Assembly (NCBI GenBank): GCA_964016875.1
Contig: OZ024733.1
Coordinates: 21,185,324-21,249,323, forward strand
DNA from: Fallopia convolvulus
Lineage: Eukaryota > Streptophyta > Magnoliopsida > Caryophyllales > Polygonaceae
Reading direction: 5' to 3'
Length of the DNA stretch: 64,000 nt
Positions within the stretch are counted from its first letter, which is position 1, and each line of letters opens with the position of its first letter. Of the stretch, positions 22,148 through 32,196 are shown in pieces. A program made the position numbers and the translations under genes. The notes beneath the pieces were generated by a model. It searched no databases and was not told the origin of the DNA. It saw only the letters and a program-made list of their open reading frames with translations.

Positions 22148-24120
22148 CATGGACTCACCTAAAGTGAAACCCGATGGGAAGGAGCAATGTCTTTTGGACA
22201 GTGCAACAACACACACCATCTTTACCCAATTAAGAGCCTATGAAGGCAATGTCACTACAATATCCGGTGTGTCAAAACTCATCGAAGGCTCTGGAAGAGC
22301 TGTCATTCTACTCCCAAAGGGAACGAAGCTAGTAATAAATGACGCACTATATTCGAGTAAATCTCGAAGAAATTTACTAAGCTTTAAAGATGTGCGTCTA
22401 AATGGGTTTCATATGGAAACCATGAATGAAAATGGGAAAGAATACTTGTGCATCATAAAACATGAATCTGGCCATAAACAGATTCTCGAAAGGATGCCAA
22501 CGAAAACCTTCGGATTATATCATACAAACATTTATCCGTTTGAGGTCAATGCAATGTTTAACAAAAGATCATATGACCAAGATGAATTCACATTATGGCA
22601 TGACCGATTGGGTCATCCAGGAGCAGTAATGATGCACAAAATCATAAAGAGCTCACTCGAACATACATTAAAGAACATTAAGGTTCTTCCGTCCAGTGAT
22701 TTTAATTGCACTGCTTGCTCACTTGGAAAGCTAATTATCAGGCCTTCTAAAAACAAGATTGCAAGTGAGAATCCTGCATTCTTAGAAAGAATCCAAGGAG
22801 ATATATGTGGGCCAATTGCTCCACCATGTGGACCATTCCGATACTTTATGGTGCTAATTGATGCATCTACACGTTGGTCACATGTAAGTCTACTATCAAC
22901 AAGAAATGTTGCATTTGCTAAACTCCTTGCCCAAATAATTCGATTGAGGGCCCAATTTCTGGATTATACAATAAAGAAAATCCGGCTCGATAATGCAGGA
23001 GAATTTACATCTCAAACATTCAATGACTATTGTATGTCCATTGGGCTTGATATAGAGCATCCAGTGGCTCATGTTCACACACAAAATGGTCTCGCTGAAT
23101 CATTGATAAAGCGATTGCAATTAATTGCCAGACCATTATTGATGAAATCAAAATTGCCACCATCGGCATGGGGACATGCAATATTACATGCAGCAACCTT
23201 AATTCGATTAAGGCCAAGTGCAAACCATGAACATTCCCCTATGCAACTTGTGTCTGGTAAGGAGCCAAATATTTCACATCTAAAAATATTTGGATGTGCA
23301 GTTTATGTCCCTATTGCTCCACCTCAACGCACAAAGATGGGACCCCAAAGAAGATTGGGAATTTATGTTGGTTTTGAGTCTCCCTCAATAATCAAATATC
23401 TTGAACCAACAACTGGTGATTTATTTACAGCAAGATTTGCTGATTGCCATTTTGATGAAAATACATTCCCAGCCTTAGGGGGAGAAAAGAAGAATGGGGA
23501 CCCACATGTGAAAGAAATCACATGGAATGCAACCGCATTATCCCATCTTGATCCACGAACAAAAATGTGTGAACAAGAAGTACAACGGATCATTCATTTG
23601 CAAAATGTTGCAAATCAGTTACCAGATGCATTTACTGATACAAAGAAGGTAACTAAATCACATATACCTGCAGCAAATGCTCCAGTAAGAATTGAAATAC
23701 CCAATGGGTTGCCAGATGTATCCATTGCAAGTGAGTCTGCAACACGCCGAAAGCGTGGTAGACCGTTAGGTGCAAAAGATTTGAAACCGAGAAAGGCAAG
23801 GGGCCAAAAGGGTATAGCAGGAGAAGTCACAATGGATCATGAGAATGATGATAAAGTCAAAGATATTGAAAATGAGAATACCTCAACAGAGGATGATATT
23901 CTAGACAAGAATAATGATACCGACAATTTTGAGATTTCCATAAACTATGTGTCCACAGGCACACAATGGAATCGAAAAGATGTAATTGTCGATGATGTAT
24001 TTGCTTACTCAGCGGTTAGTAATATTGTAATTAAAGATGATGATTTTGAGCCAAAATCAGTCGATGAATGTCGACGAAGAAAAGATTGGCCAAAATGGAA
24101 AGAGGCTATTCAGGCAGAAC
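22148..24120 (+). pseudogene. Copia pol, N-terminal part: protease and integrase
   Basis: The ORF covers an aspartic protease (active-site LDSATTHTIF, about 22195), the GAG-pre-integrase motif LWHDRLGHPG (about 22594), and the integrase core. The core keeps all three catalytic acids: D in QGDICGPI, D in RLDNAGEF, and E in NGLAESLIKR. A chromodomain-like acidic C-terminal linker follows. The methionine at 22148-22150 (MDSPKVKPDG) is the likely protein start; an upstream in-frame ATG at 22056 is less plausible. The frame is intact up to 24120, where a hAT element begins. After the hAT, the reverse transcriptase resumes in the same phase. Confidence 0.85.
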
Positions 24121-25076
24121 CAGGGGCGGATCCAGGATTGTGTGAAAGGTGGGGGCGGATTTTGTACACAAAAGTTTAATTCAAACAAATTAATCTAGTA
24201 TAATTTTTTTTCTTTGTGAAGATTAAGCTGGTATAAATAATGATGTAAATAAAAATTAAACTTTCGATCAAAAAAAATATAAAAATAAAACTAAAAATAG
24301 TTTAACATAAAAATTGGACATATAAATAAAGATACATGATAATCTTTTAATACTCTCCATCAAAAATATTTGTCATTTTAGTTTGTTTTTTTATTCAATA
24401 ATACTTATCATTTTACATATTATACCTGCTTCTTTTAAATATTATCTTCATCATTTAAAAAAATATACTAATTTATAATAGAGAGAAAAAAATTTCATAA
24501 AATTATTTATATTTAATTTGAATTTATATAATTTTTTGATTTTAAAGATTAATCCCCAAAATATATATATTTTTTACCATAAAAAATGTTACTCAAATAA
24601 TGAAGGTATATTAAAGGAAAAAAAAAACAGCCGAATTTGATTTTTTTTTAATAAAGTACTAGTGTTGAGCTAAAAAAGTGGGAGGTTTCTTGAAAATTGA
24701 AACCTGCTAGGGCCTTAGCATCGTGAAATCCAGAGCTAGGGCCTATTCCCAAATTAGGCCAAATGGGCCAAATACTATAAATGAGAGTTGGGCCTTTTAA
24801 AAAAAATTAAACCGGAAATAGTAATATGTTGAGTCGTCTTCTTCACTTGTTCAAATCTCCATTGACGCCACTGTACTCTTTCCCAATTTCTGCATTCCAC
24901 CCCTCCCTCCTCTAGTACTTCTTCTTCAGCTTCGTCTCTGCCCCGGGTTTTCTATGGGGGCGAAATTAATATTTTTAAAAAAAAATTGGGACTCTATAAG
25001 TAATACTCGTTACTCCTCCGGACGGATGTGGGGGTGACCGCCCCCTCTCGCCCCCCCCCCCCTAGATCCGCCCCTG
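24121..25076. mobile_element. Non-autonomous hAT element, 956 bp, nested in Copia pol
   Basis: The terminal inverted repeats are CAGGGGCGGATC at both ends. The 8 bp GGCAGAAC is duplicated (24113-24120 and 25077-25084). The interior is AT-rich with no transposase. Removing insert plus one duplication leaves pol in frame, so this copy landed in an open gene. It is younger than the Copia insertion or arrived with the copied RNA. Confidence 0.92.
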
Positions 25077-26820
25077 GGCAGAACTAAAATCGCTTGAAAA
25101 GCGAGAGGTCTTTGGACCAGTAGTTCGTACACCCAATGGTGTGAAACCATTCGGCTATAAATGGGTCTTCGTACGCAAACGAAATGAGAAAAACGAAATT
25201 GTAAGATATAAAGCAAGACTTGTAGCACAAGGTTTTTCTCAGATCCATGGAATTGATTATGAAGAAACATATTCTCTAGTAGTTGATGCAACTACGTTGA
25301 GATTCCTAATTGGCCTGACTGTCTTTGAAAGGTTACAAATGCGCCTCATGGATGTCGTTACAGCATATTTATATGGATCACTTGATACAGACATCTACAT
25401 GAGAGTCCCAGAAGGACTCAAGCTGCCTGAAGCCAATAATTGTGGACCTCGAGAAATGTTTTCCATAAAATTGAGGAGGTCATTGTATGGACTAAAGCGA
25501 TCTGGGCGAATGTGGTACAACCGCCTAAGTGAATACCTCATGAAAGAGGGATACAAGAATGACACCGTTTGTCCATGTGTTTTCATCAAGCGATCCGAAA
25601 AGGGATTCGCTATTATCGCAGTTTACGTTGACGATTTAAACATCGTCGGAACTCCAAATGAACTTCAAGCTACTGCGAAATATTTGATGAAGGAATTCGA
25701 GATGAATGATCTCGGACAAACAAAGCTTTGTCTTGGCTTACAAATTGAACACTTAAGGGATGGAATCTTTATCCTTCAATCTAATTACATTGAGAAAGTT
25801 CTTAAAAGATTTTACATGGACAAAGCACACCCTTTGAGCTCTCCAATGGAAGTTCGATCCCTCAATGTAGAAAAGGATCAATTTCGTCCCCGAGAAGAGG
25901 ATGAAGATGTTCTTGGTCCTGAGGTACCATATTTAAGTGCAATTGGTGCTTTAATGTACTTAACTAACAATACAAGGCCAGATATTGCTTTTGCAGTAAA
26001 TTTGTTGTCCAGGTATAGCACTGCACCCACAAGGAGGCATTGGAACGTGATCAAACATGTAATCCGCTATCTCCGAGGCACACATGATCTTGGGTTGTAT
26101 TATCGTAACCAAAGGGATGCGACCTTAATTGGATATGCAGATGCAGGGTACTTGTCTGACCCACACAAAGCCAAATCTCAAAATGGCTATGTGTTCACAT
26201 ACGGAGGCACTGCCATCTCTTGGAGATCAACAAAGCAGACTGTGACTGCCACATCATCAAATCAAGCAGAATTGATTGCACTATATGAGGCAAGAAGAGA
26301 ATGTGTGTCCCTTCGAGCAATGATTCAATTCATCCAGAAAGAAAGTGGAATGAAGCCCATCACCGATGATCCAACAGTATTATATGAGGATAACTCAGCA
26401 TGTGTTGCTCAAATGAAGAAGGGCTACATCAAAGGTGACCACACAAAGCACATATCTCCAAAATTCTTCTCCACCCGTGAATTGGAAGAAGCTGGTGAAG
26501 TGGACATCCAACAAAAAGTCTTTAATTCCCAAGAAATTTGGAGAACTGGTATCCAGAATTGGAATGTGCAGACTTCGAGACATATGTTGAAGTCAGGGGG
26601 AGTATCATACGCGCTGCACTCCTTTTCCCTTCGATCAAGTTTTTATCCCACTAGGTTTTGCTTGACAAGGTTTTTAATGAGGCAGCATCAAGGCGTACAA
26701 TGGGATCAATGGTTGCACTCTTTTTCCCTTCGTTCAGGTTTTTATCCCACTGGGTTTTTCCTGACAAGGTTTTTAATGAGGCAACGTCTACCCATATCCT
26801 ACTACATGAAAAGAAGGTGA
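25077..26820 (+). pseudogene. Copia pol, C-terminal part: reverse transcriptase and RNase H
   Basis: After the hAT insert the frame reads through the RT (GYKWVFVRKRNE, LVAQGFSQIHGIDYEETYS), the catalytic YVDD (about 25625), SLYGLKRSGRMWYNRL, then the RNase H with LIGYADAGYLSD, SWRSTKQ and the ED/H motif YEDNSACVAQMKKG. The catalytic residues I can see are retained. Near its end the ORF runs into non-coding sequence containing two tandem copies of a conserved Copia 3' motif. Because gag is broken and pol is split, this copy depends on others for movement. Confidence 0.85.
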
Positions 26821-26835
26821 ATATTCAAGGGGGAG
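26615..26835 (+). repeat. Duplicated conserved 3' motif and polypurine tract of Copia
   Basis: A segment with TTTTTATCCCACT and GACAAGGTTTTTAATGAGGC occurs twice (about 26617-26687 and 26713-26785). It matches a short motif I recall as conserved just before the 3' LTR in many plant Copia elements. The polypurine tract AAGGGGGAG (26827-26835) abuts the 3' LTR. A similar AGGGGGAG occurs before the first copy (about 26594). Confidence 0.7.
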
Positions 26836-27195
26836 TGTTATGAAGTCAAATTGTTCATACTACAAGTTATCTATCTACACACACATGTATTACACATATC
26901 ATGTATGAACAAGTGTATAATGGAGGAAAATTGTACAAGGTGAATTATTCACCTTCTTCACCTCCTTATTTCCATGCATAAATCATGGAGATTTACCAAA
27001 GTTTTACCCCACTCTTGGCCTATAAATATGGCCATCATCCATTGTAAAACTTGCAGCAAAGTAGAGTAAGAAATACACTCTCTAAAGTTCGTACTCTCCC
27101 TCCCTCTCTTCTAATGATTAAAAGGTTCTCATAAAGTTTGTTTAAGTGTTCTTTCAAAGATTAAGAGGTCTTGCTTTTATAATCATTTCATAACA
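26836..27195 (+). repeat. 3' LTR of the Copia element (360 bp)
   Basis: It starts TGTTATG after the polypurine tract and ends CATAACA before the AATTT duplication. It keeps the TATA-like CCTATAAATATGG that the 5' LTR has lost. Confidence 0.93.
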
Positions 27196-27432
27196 AATTT
27201 ATACCTTTCTTTTATCATTAAAATTATTTGAAAAAGGCTTCATTCCTTGTGATGCAAGCATATCTTTTCTTCCCGTCACCTTGTGTTGATTAAACTAAAT
27301 TAATTGTAAAGTACAATGGTTATTCAAAAATCCAGACAGAGTTGAATTTTCATAAGTAAATGACCTTATGAGTTAGCTACAAGCTGCATCAAGGAGTATA
27401 GTCATTCAAAGGAAACAAAGTTCTTTAGTAGT

Positions 27433-28260
27433 TAAAATCATGAACCGTAACCAATGTTCAAAAAAACGTTAGGCGAACCATAGACGGAGAGGAACTGCCT
27501 AGTGCCTAGACGGTCTAAATGGGTGCTTAGACGGACTAAACGGTCTCTTAGACTGGCTGGAAGGCTAGGCGGGCTAGCACCTTCCAGCGTCTAGACGAAG
27601 CCTAGACGTTGTGAATTTTTAGAACAGTGACCGTAACTAAACTGTGAATTTTGGTTAACCGTAGTTCGGTTAACCAATTTTTCGGTTCGGTTTTCTCAGT
27701 TAACCGATAACCATTTATATAATTTTACCTTAAATAATTAAAACTAAAATAATAAAATTTGAATAAAAAAAGTGATCAAGCTTGACTTTTATTTTAAATA
27801 TGTACTTATACCATATTGTTTCGGTTATTGTAACCAAATATCGAGAGTATATACTATAGTGTCTAAAATCAAACATTGTGTGTATTAGTTTTTATCCCAT
27901 CAAATTAATAATTGAGTCTTATATCAATGAGAAGTGGAAAAATAGTGTGAAAATTGTTAAAATTGGAGAACAAAGACTCAAACTAGAACAACACCTTGAA
28001 AATCATAGAGTTTAACCACTAAATAAAGTAGAGATAACTAATATTTGAATAAAATATTAATATAGTTTCGTTTTTTGGTTAACCGTCATATGTAAAGCCG
28101 TGAACCGAAACCGAACCGATAAACCGAAAATATTTCCGGTTCGGTTAACCAAACCGAAATTTCAAAAAAAACTTGGTTTGGTTAACCTAAAAATAGTCGG
28201 TTTTTCGGTTTTTCAGTTTAATTTTTCGGTTTTGATTGTGTATGGACACCCCTACTAATA
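27433..28260. repeat. Old repeat sequence rich in CGGTTAACCGAACCG words
   Basis: No gene is present. At 27475-27600 words like CCTAGACGG repeat. From about 27640 to 28225, GGTTCGGTTAACC-type words recur on both strands. The right end, TGTATGGACACCCCTACTA, resembles a hAT MITE end, but I do not see a matching left end. It marks the end of the duplicated kinesin block. Confidence 0.45.
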
Positions 28261-29270
28261 ACCACCTTTTTCCAACTCGGAACTCTAGACGTGTGTTCCT
28301 TGTTACTGCCTTCCATAAAATGCACTATGTTTCCCTGTGACTAACGAACACAGCTTAGTTCTTTTCTTATTTCTTCCTGTTCCTTTGACAATTTTTGTAT
28401 ATATACTTCTTGTTAGTTAAACACCTAAAATTACTTCAAATATAAACTATAAAATTAATAATAAAAAATTATCATCCCTCGCAAATAGAGGCTGCTTGGG
28501 GGAGAACATTCAGTTTTCTAATAGAGGCGGTTTGGGGGAGACAACCCTCGCAAACCAGCCTGCTTTGCTCCATTCACAATACCGATCCGGATGGAGCTAA
28601 ACGTTTTTATCCATAGTCTTACAAGTCTTATAAAATATGGTAGACATAAATTCATTTTATTGGTTCCTTTTAACTTCTTTTTGGGATTCAAATTTTAAAT
28701 TTTATGTCTTTTTCATCTCGATTAAAAATATATTTATGTACGTGCTGCTAGCATGATCAAATATTGGAATTTTTAGATATCTTATTCCAGTCAACAATGG
28801 AGAGCAAAATATATTCAGTAAACTAGTACATTATAGTTCTATCTTAATTTCGTGATGTGGGAAAAAAAAATTTGAATTGATTATATGTATGGTCAAAATT
28901 GTACTGACAATGCTGAAAAAAAAATTTGGATAACTTTTATTTGTATCATATCATATCCAATAATATATAACATGTATTTCTTTAAAATTCCTAGTATATT
29001 ACGTCCGAATATGCTCATTGTATGATATAATACGGATTGACCAATCATCATATCATAACTATAACCTAAAGCGGAGGTTAAAAAAATTATTAAACACCAC
29101 ATGTCACTTTTAGATTGGACCACACCACCCTTTTTTTTAAAATAATATTTTATTTTGGATATGATAAATTCTTATCCATGTTCTTAGAATTTAGGATATA
29201 AAATCTCATTATTAAACAATCTTTTATTTTTTGATATGATAGATAGGAAGATCATTAGGATAGGACAATA
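28261..29270. other. AT-rich stretch with nothing recognised
   Basis: I see no conserved coding region, repeat array or element ends here. The region repeats GAGGCTGCTTGGGGGAGA-like words twice near 28490-28540. Confidence 0.4.
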
Positions 29271-29510
29271 TGGGGCGACCATGTCAGAATTGACGGGCGC
29301 CCATGTCAGAATTAGTCGGTCGCCTCGACCGACGAGATTGTAGTCGATCGAGGTGACCGACTATATATTTTTTTTTAAATAACACACGCTATCTGCAACG
29401 GGCCCAATGTAGTCGGTCGAGGTGACCGACTACATTGGGTTTTTTTTTTTTAAAAAAACCAACGGCTCTTTCTGCGTTGAGGGCTATATAAAGCCCTCAA
29501 GTCCTCCATT
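29271..29510. promoter_or_regulatory. Palindrome-rich promoter-like region before the PMD gene fragment
   Basis: GTCGGTCGAGGTGACCGAC, itself an imperfect palindrome, occurs near 29412, with related copies near 29320 and 29345. A TATA box sits in the palindrome GAGGGCTATATAAAGCCCTC (29480-29499). The ORF that follows starts at 29572. This suggests a TE promoter. Confidence 0.5.
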
Positions 29511-29571
29511 CATATGCACAATTGCACATACCAAGTGCTAAGAAAAATTGCAATCGAGATAAAAAAAAATT

Positions 29572-31417
29572 GTGAAAATAAGAAAAGGGTGGTCTTTCGG
29601 TTTAGGCAAATCTAAGAGCAAAAACCATTCAAAAACTTCACATGGGCAATCGTCGCAAATAGATTTGAATGAAGGGGCGAATGTTGAGGATATACAAGCC
29701 AATGTAGAGCAAGAGGAGGTACCGGTCCAACCAACGGCTCCAAATGCGTTCGAGTTTGACCTCACAATCAAGAAGCTACGCCACCTGGGAGGGGTTTTTT
29801 AGGTATTTAAATTAATAATTTACGTTTTGAATCATCAAGTTTAGTGGGATCATATTTTATTTTTTATTTTTTATTTTTTTTGATTAGGTAAGGATTAGGA
29901 TGCACTTCTTACGGAGGGCGTCCTAGAGCATCCTTTCGGATGAAAACATTAAGTTCTGGATGAGTCTTAATGACCTCGATGGGGAGACTGTGGCCCAATT
30001 TAGCAATTTTATCGGCCACAGCATTACAATCCCTAGAAATATGGTTAATTTGTAAATCACAGTCTCCGGAAGTGGAGACAAGGATATCGGATATTAAGTG
30101 GGATCATATTTTATAATAATACTTTAGAATTATCTTAATTTTAGTTGCTAGTATTTTAATTTAATTTATTATTCATATTAGACTTTTCTTAATTTGATTT
30201 CGTACTATTTTTATTTGATAAGTAGTTATAGTATTTAATACATTATATATGATAGTGGTCATACATTATTTATGTAGAGATGCTTACGAACGATTCCCGA
30301 TATATGGAGTTGTATGCGTCTGGGGGTACGAACCCCCAACCACCACACGTTTTACTGGATCACCATTTCTACCTAACCAACCGCCCACCCAATATACAAC
30401 CCCCGACTATCAGAATTTGTGGGGGTCGACGTCATTTGGAGGTACTTTCCATCACTCCAAGGTCGCATCAATCACGATATCACACGATTGCCAGGGGAGA
30501 ATTTCAAAGCAGATCAAGGTCGAAACAGGAAGACTGAATCAGTGCTCTACTATCGTCGCTACTTAGACAAGATAAAAGTTGAAGAGGTAAGTAACATCAA
30601 ATTTAACTAACATTTTTATAGATTATATAACATAGAATTTTATCGACTTGCGTTTTTATATATTCTATAACATGAGAAATTTATGTTTATGTGTAGGTCA
30701 ATTGGATGTCATGGCGGGATTTTATCGACTTTTCCAGTGGCGATCTTAGTTTGTCGAGGTATAGGGGTACCTTGACATGTCTCCACATCAAGGAGGCATA
30801 TCATCCCGAGAGGCTCGCTCGTCAATTTGGTTGGCACCAGTCAATCCCTGAATTAGACGTTATCAAGCCAATCAATATAAGCCAACCAAAAAACTTGACG
30901 AACGTGCATGTGAAGTATGATGTGCAATACTCAGCAAATGATGATCGCTGGGAAGATCGATGGAACTCGTTAGTGCCTATGGGGGAAATTGCACCACACA
31001 TGTACTCTATGGATGCCGAGTACGTGCAATGGCATATGAGACGAACACATCCTTTTTTGTTGCACACGTCCTCCGTTGAATTGGCAAACAACCCTCCGAT
31101 GCCGCAACCCGCGGTGGATATTTATGCGGTACGTTTATGATGACACTTGATTGATTTTCTCGTATTAGTAAAAAAACTTCAAATTGTAAAATAACGAATT
31201 TGTGTTGGTTTGACAGCAGATGACACTGACGAAAGCGCTCACTAGAGAACTAGAAGGTCATAGGAATCCTGAAGTGGTCGACGTCGCTCGCCAATTACGA
31301 GCCATATGGTTTGGAGAGACGCCTCCACCACCGATCCCGCCACGTGTAAGTGGTCGTCGTCGCCGCTCCCCCTCCATGCAATCCGCACGCCACAACGATG
31401 TAGGACCATATAGATAG
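29572..31417 (+). pseudogene. Plant mobile domain (PMD/MAIL-like) gene of a Mutator-type element
   Basis: Exon-like pieces lie at 29572-29800 (Ser/Lys-rich start, GLGKSKSKNHSKTSHG), about 30270-30590, 30700-31137 and 31215-31417. The second piece contains VWGYEPPTTTRF in one frame, resembling the LQ-W-E-H core of plant mobile domain proteins. The third contains LTCLHIKEAYHPERLARQFGWHQSIP, close to the PMD signature with PER-x-RQFG-x-x-Q-x-IP. Frames change between pieces, by introns or by mutation, so I call it a pseudogene. It converges on the OTU-bearing transposase gene at 32197-34790 on the other strand. Such PMD proteins are known both as host proteins (MAIN/MAIL) and inside transposable elements; here the element setting is more likely. 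Confidence 0.55.
29860..30096 (-). mobile_element. 5'-truncated LINE insertion (237 bp) with 17 bp target duplication
   Basis: The 17 bp AGTGGGATCATATTTTA occurs at 29843-29859 and 30097-30113. On the minus strand the insert encodes the last ~55 residues of a LINE RNase H (RDCNAVADKIAKLG, IRKDALGRPP), followed by an A-rich tail. It falls in a non-coding part of the PMD gene. Confidence 0.85.
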
Positions 31418-31479
31418 TTTAATTTGTTGTAGTTGTAGTTGTGTAATGGTTACTTATATTAGTTGGACATGTGTATTTC

Positions 31480-31600
31480 GGGGTACTTATATATGTGTTG
31501 GTTTTTTTACTTATATATGTGTTGGTTTTTTTACTTATATATGTGTTGGTTTTGTTACTTATATTTGTAGCTTATTTTTCCATAAACAAAAACATACAAA
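31480..31600 (+). repeat. Short tandem repeat ACTTATATATGTGTTGG
   Basis: About three copies of ACTTATATATGTGTTGGTTT follow each other at 31487-31560, in the gap between the converging PMD and transposase genes. Confidence 0.7.
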
Positions 31601-31604
31601 ATAT

Positions 31605-31752
31605 TAGGGTTTAGGGTACATAAACTAAACCATACAAACTAAACCATTCATACGAACGTATATAAACGATCAAGATATTAGGGTTTAGGGTTTAGGGTTT
31701 AGGGTTTAGGGCTAAGGGCTTAGAGCTTAAGGCTTAGGGTTTAGGGTTTAAT
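31605..31752 (+). repeat. Interstitial telomere-like repeats (TTTAGGG)n, degenerate
   Basis: A run of perfect TTTAGGG units at about 31680-31710 passes into variants such as CTAAGGG and CTTAGAG, then returns to TTTAGGG up to 31750. TTTAGGG is the common plant telomere repeat. The run is only about 75 bp and is embedded in a transposon, so it is interstitial and not a chromosome end. Confidence 0.85.
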
Positions 31753-31759
31753 ATCATAA

Positions 31760-31965
31760 ACGATCACCTAAATAACCCCATTCATACGAACGTACATAAG
31801 CGATGATATTACACTAAACCATTCATACACTAAACCGAATCCATTCATACGAACGTACATAAATGATGATATTACATTAAACCATTCATACACTAAACCG
31901 AATCCATTCATACGAATGTACATAAACGATGATATTACACTAAACATTCATACACTAAACGTGAT
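31760..31965 (+). repeat. Tandem ~63 bp repeat, about three copies
   Basis: Units containing AACCATTCATACACTAAACC and CATACGAACGTACATAAA repeat with few changes. They lie between the telomere-like run and the end of the OTU gene. Confidence 0.75.
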
Positions 31966-32196
31966 AAGGACTAGATATCCGCCCATAAGGATGAGACAAA
32001 TTTTCTGCAATCTGAAACTGATCGAACCTATATAAGCAATCATGATACCGGTCTAGATATCCGCCCACTGATGGATCAGGACAGTTCGTCCACATAAGTA
32101 TCGGGGGGGCATCGGAGAATCATCGTGCAATGTAACCTACAATATTAAACAAAACACGCAATTATTAAGTGTCCTAAATCAAAAAAACAATATTTA

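Larger units (their letters stand above)
19719..27195 (+). mobile_element. Complete Copia LTR retrotransposon with 5 bp target duplication AATTT
   Basis: The element runs from TGTTATG to CATAACA and is flanked by AATTT (19714-19718 and 27196-27200). The intact kinesin copy has the single empty site GATAATTTATACC near 50650. It contains a 5' LTR, gag, protease-integrase, reverse transcriptase-RNase H, a polypurine tract and a 3' LTR in the usual Copia order. The LTRs differ by about 3 substitutions over 317 aligned bases plus one 43 bp deletion, so insertion was fairly recent. A 956 bp hAT element interrupts pol. Gag is frameshifted, so the copy is not autonomous. Confidence 0.95.
17084..27432 (-). 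pseudogene. Kinesin-14 pseudogene (copy A), fragmented
   Basis: Pieces of the intact kinesin gene at 46764-52588 occur here in the same order and strand: part of exon 18 (17084-17277), the start of exon 11 (about 18984-19013), exon 10 (19110-19204), exon 9 (about 19281-19356), exon 8 (about 19408-19545) and exon 7 (about 27204-27293). Recognisable sequence ends near 27432, in what is the intron between exons 5 and 6 of the intact gene. Most motor exons (12-17) and exon 19 are missing. Exon 10 has a 1 nt deletion that shifts the frame to a stop. A foldback replaces the middle, an ~80 bp segment around 18.9-19.1 kb is tandemly duplicated, and a Copia element sits in the intron between exons 7 and 8. 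It is clearly non-functional. Confidence 0.85.

Noticed and set aside
31605..31752. Chromosome end
   Set aside because: The TTTAGGG run is short, degenerate and flanked by transposon genes on both sides.
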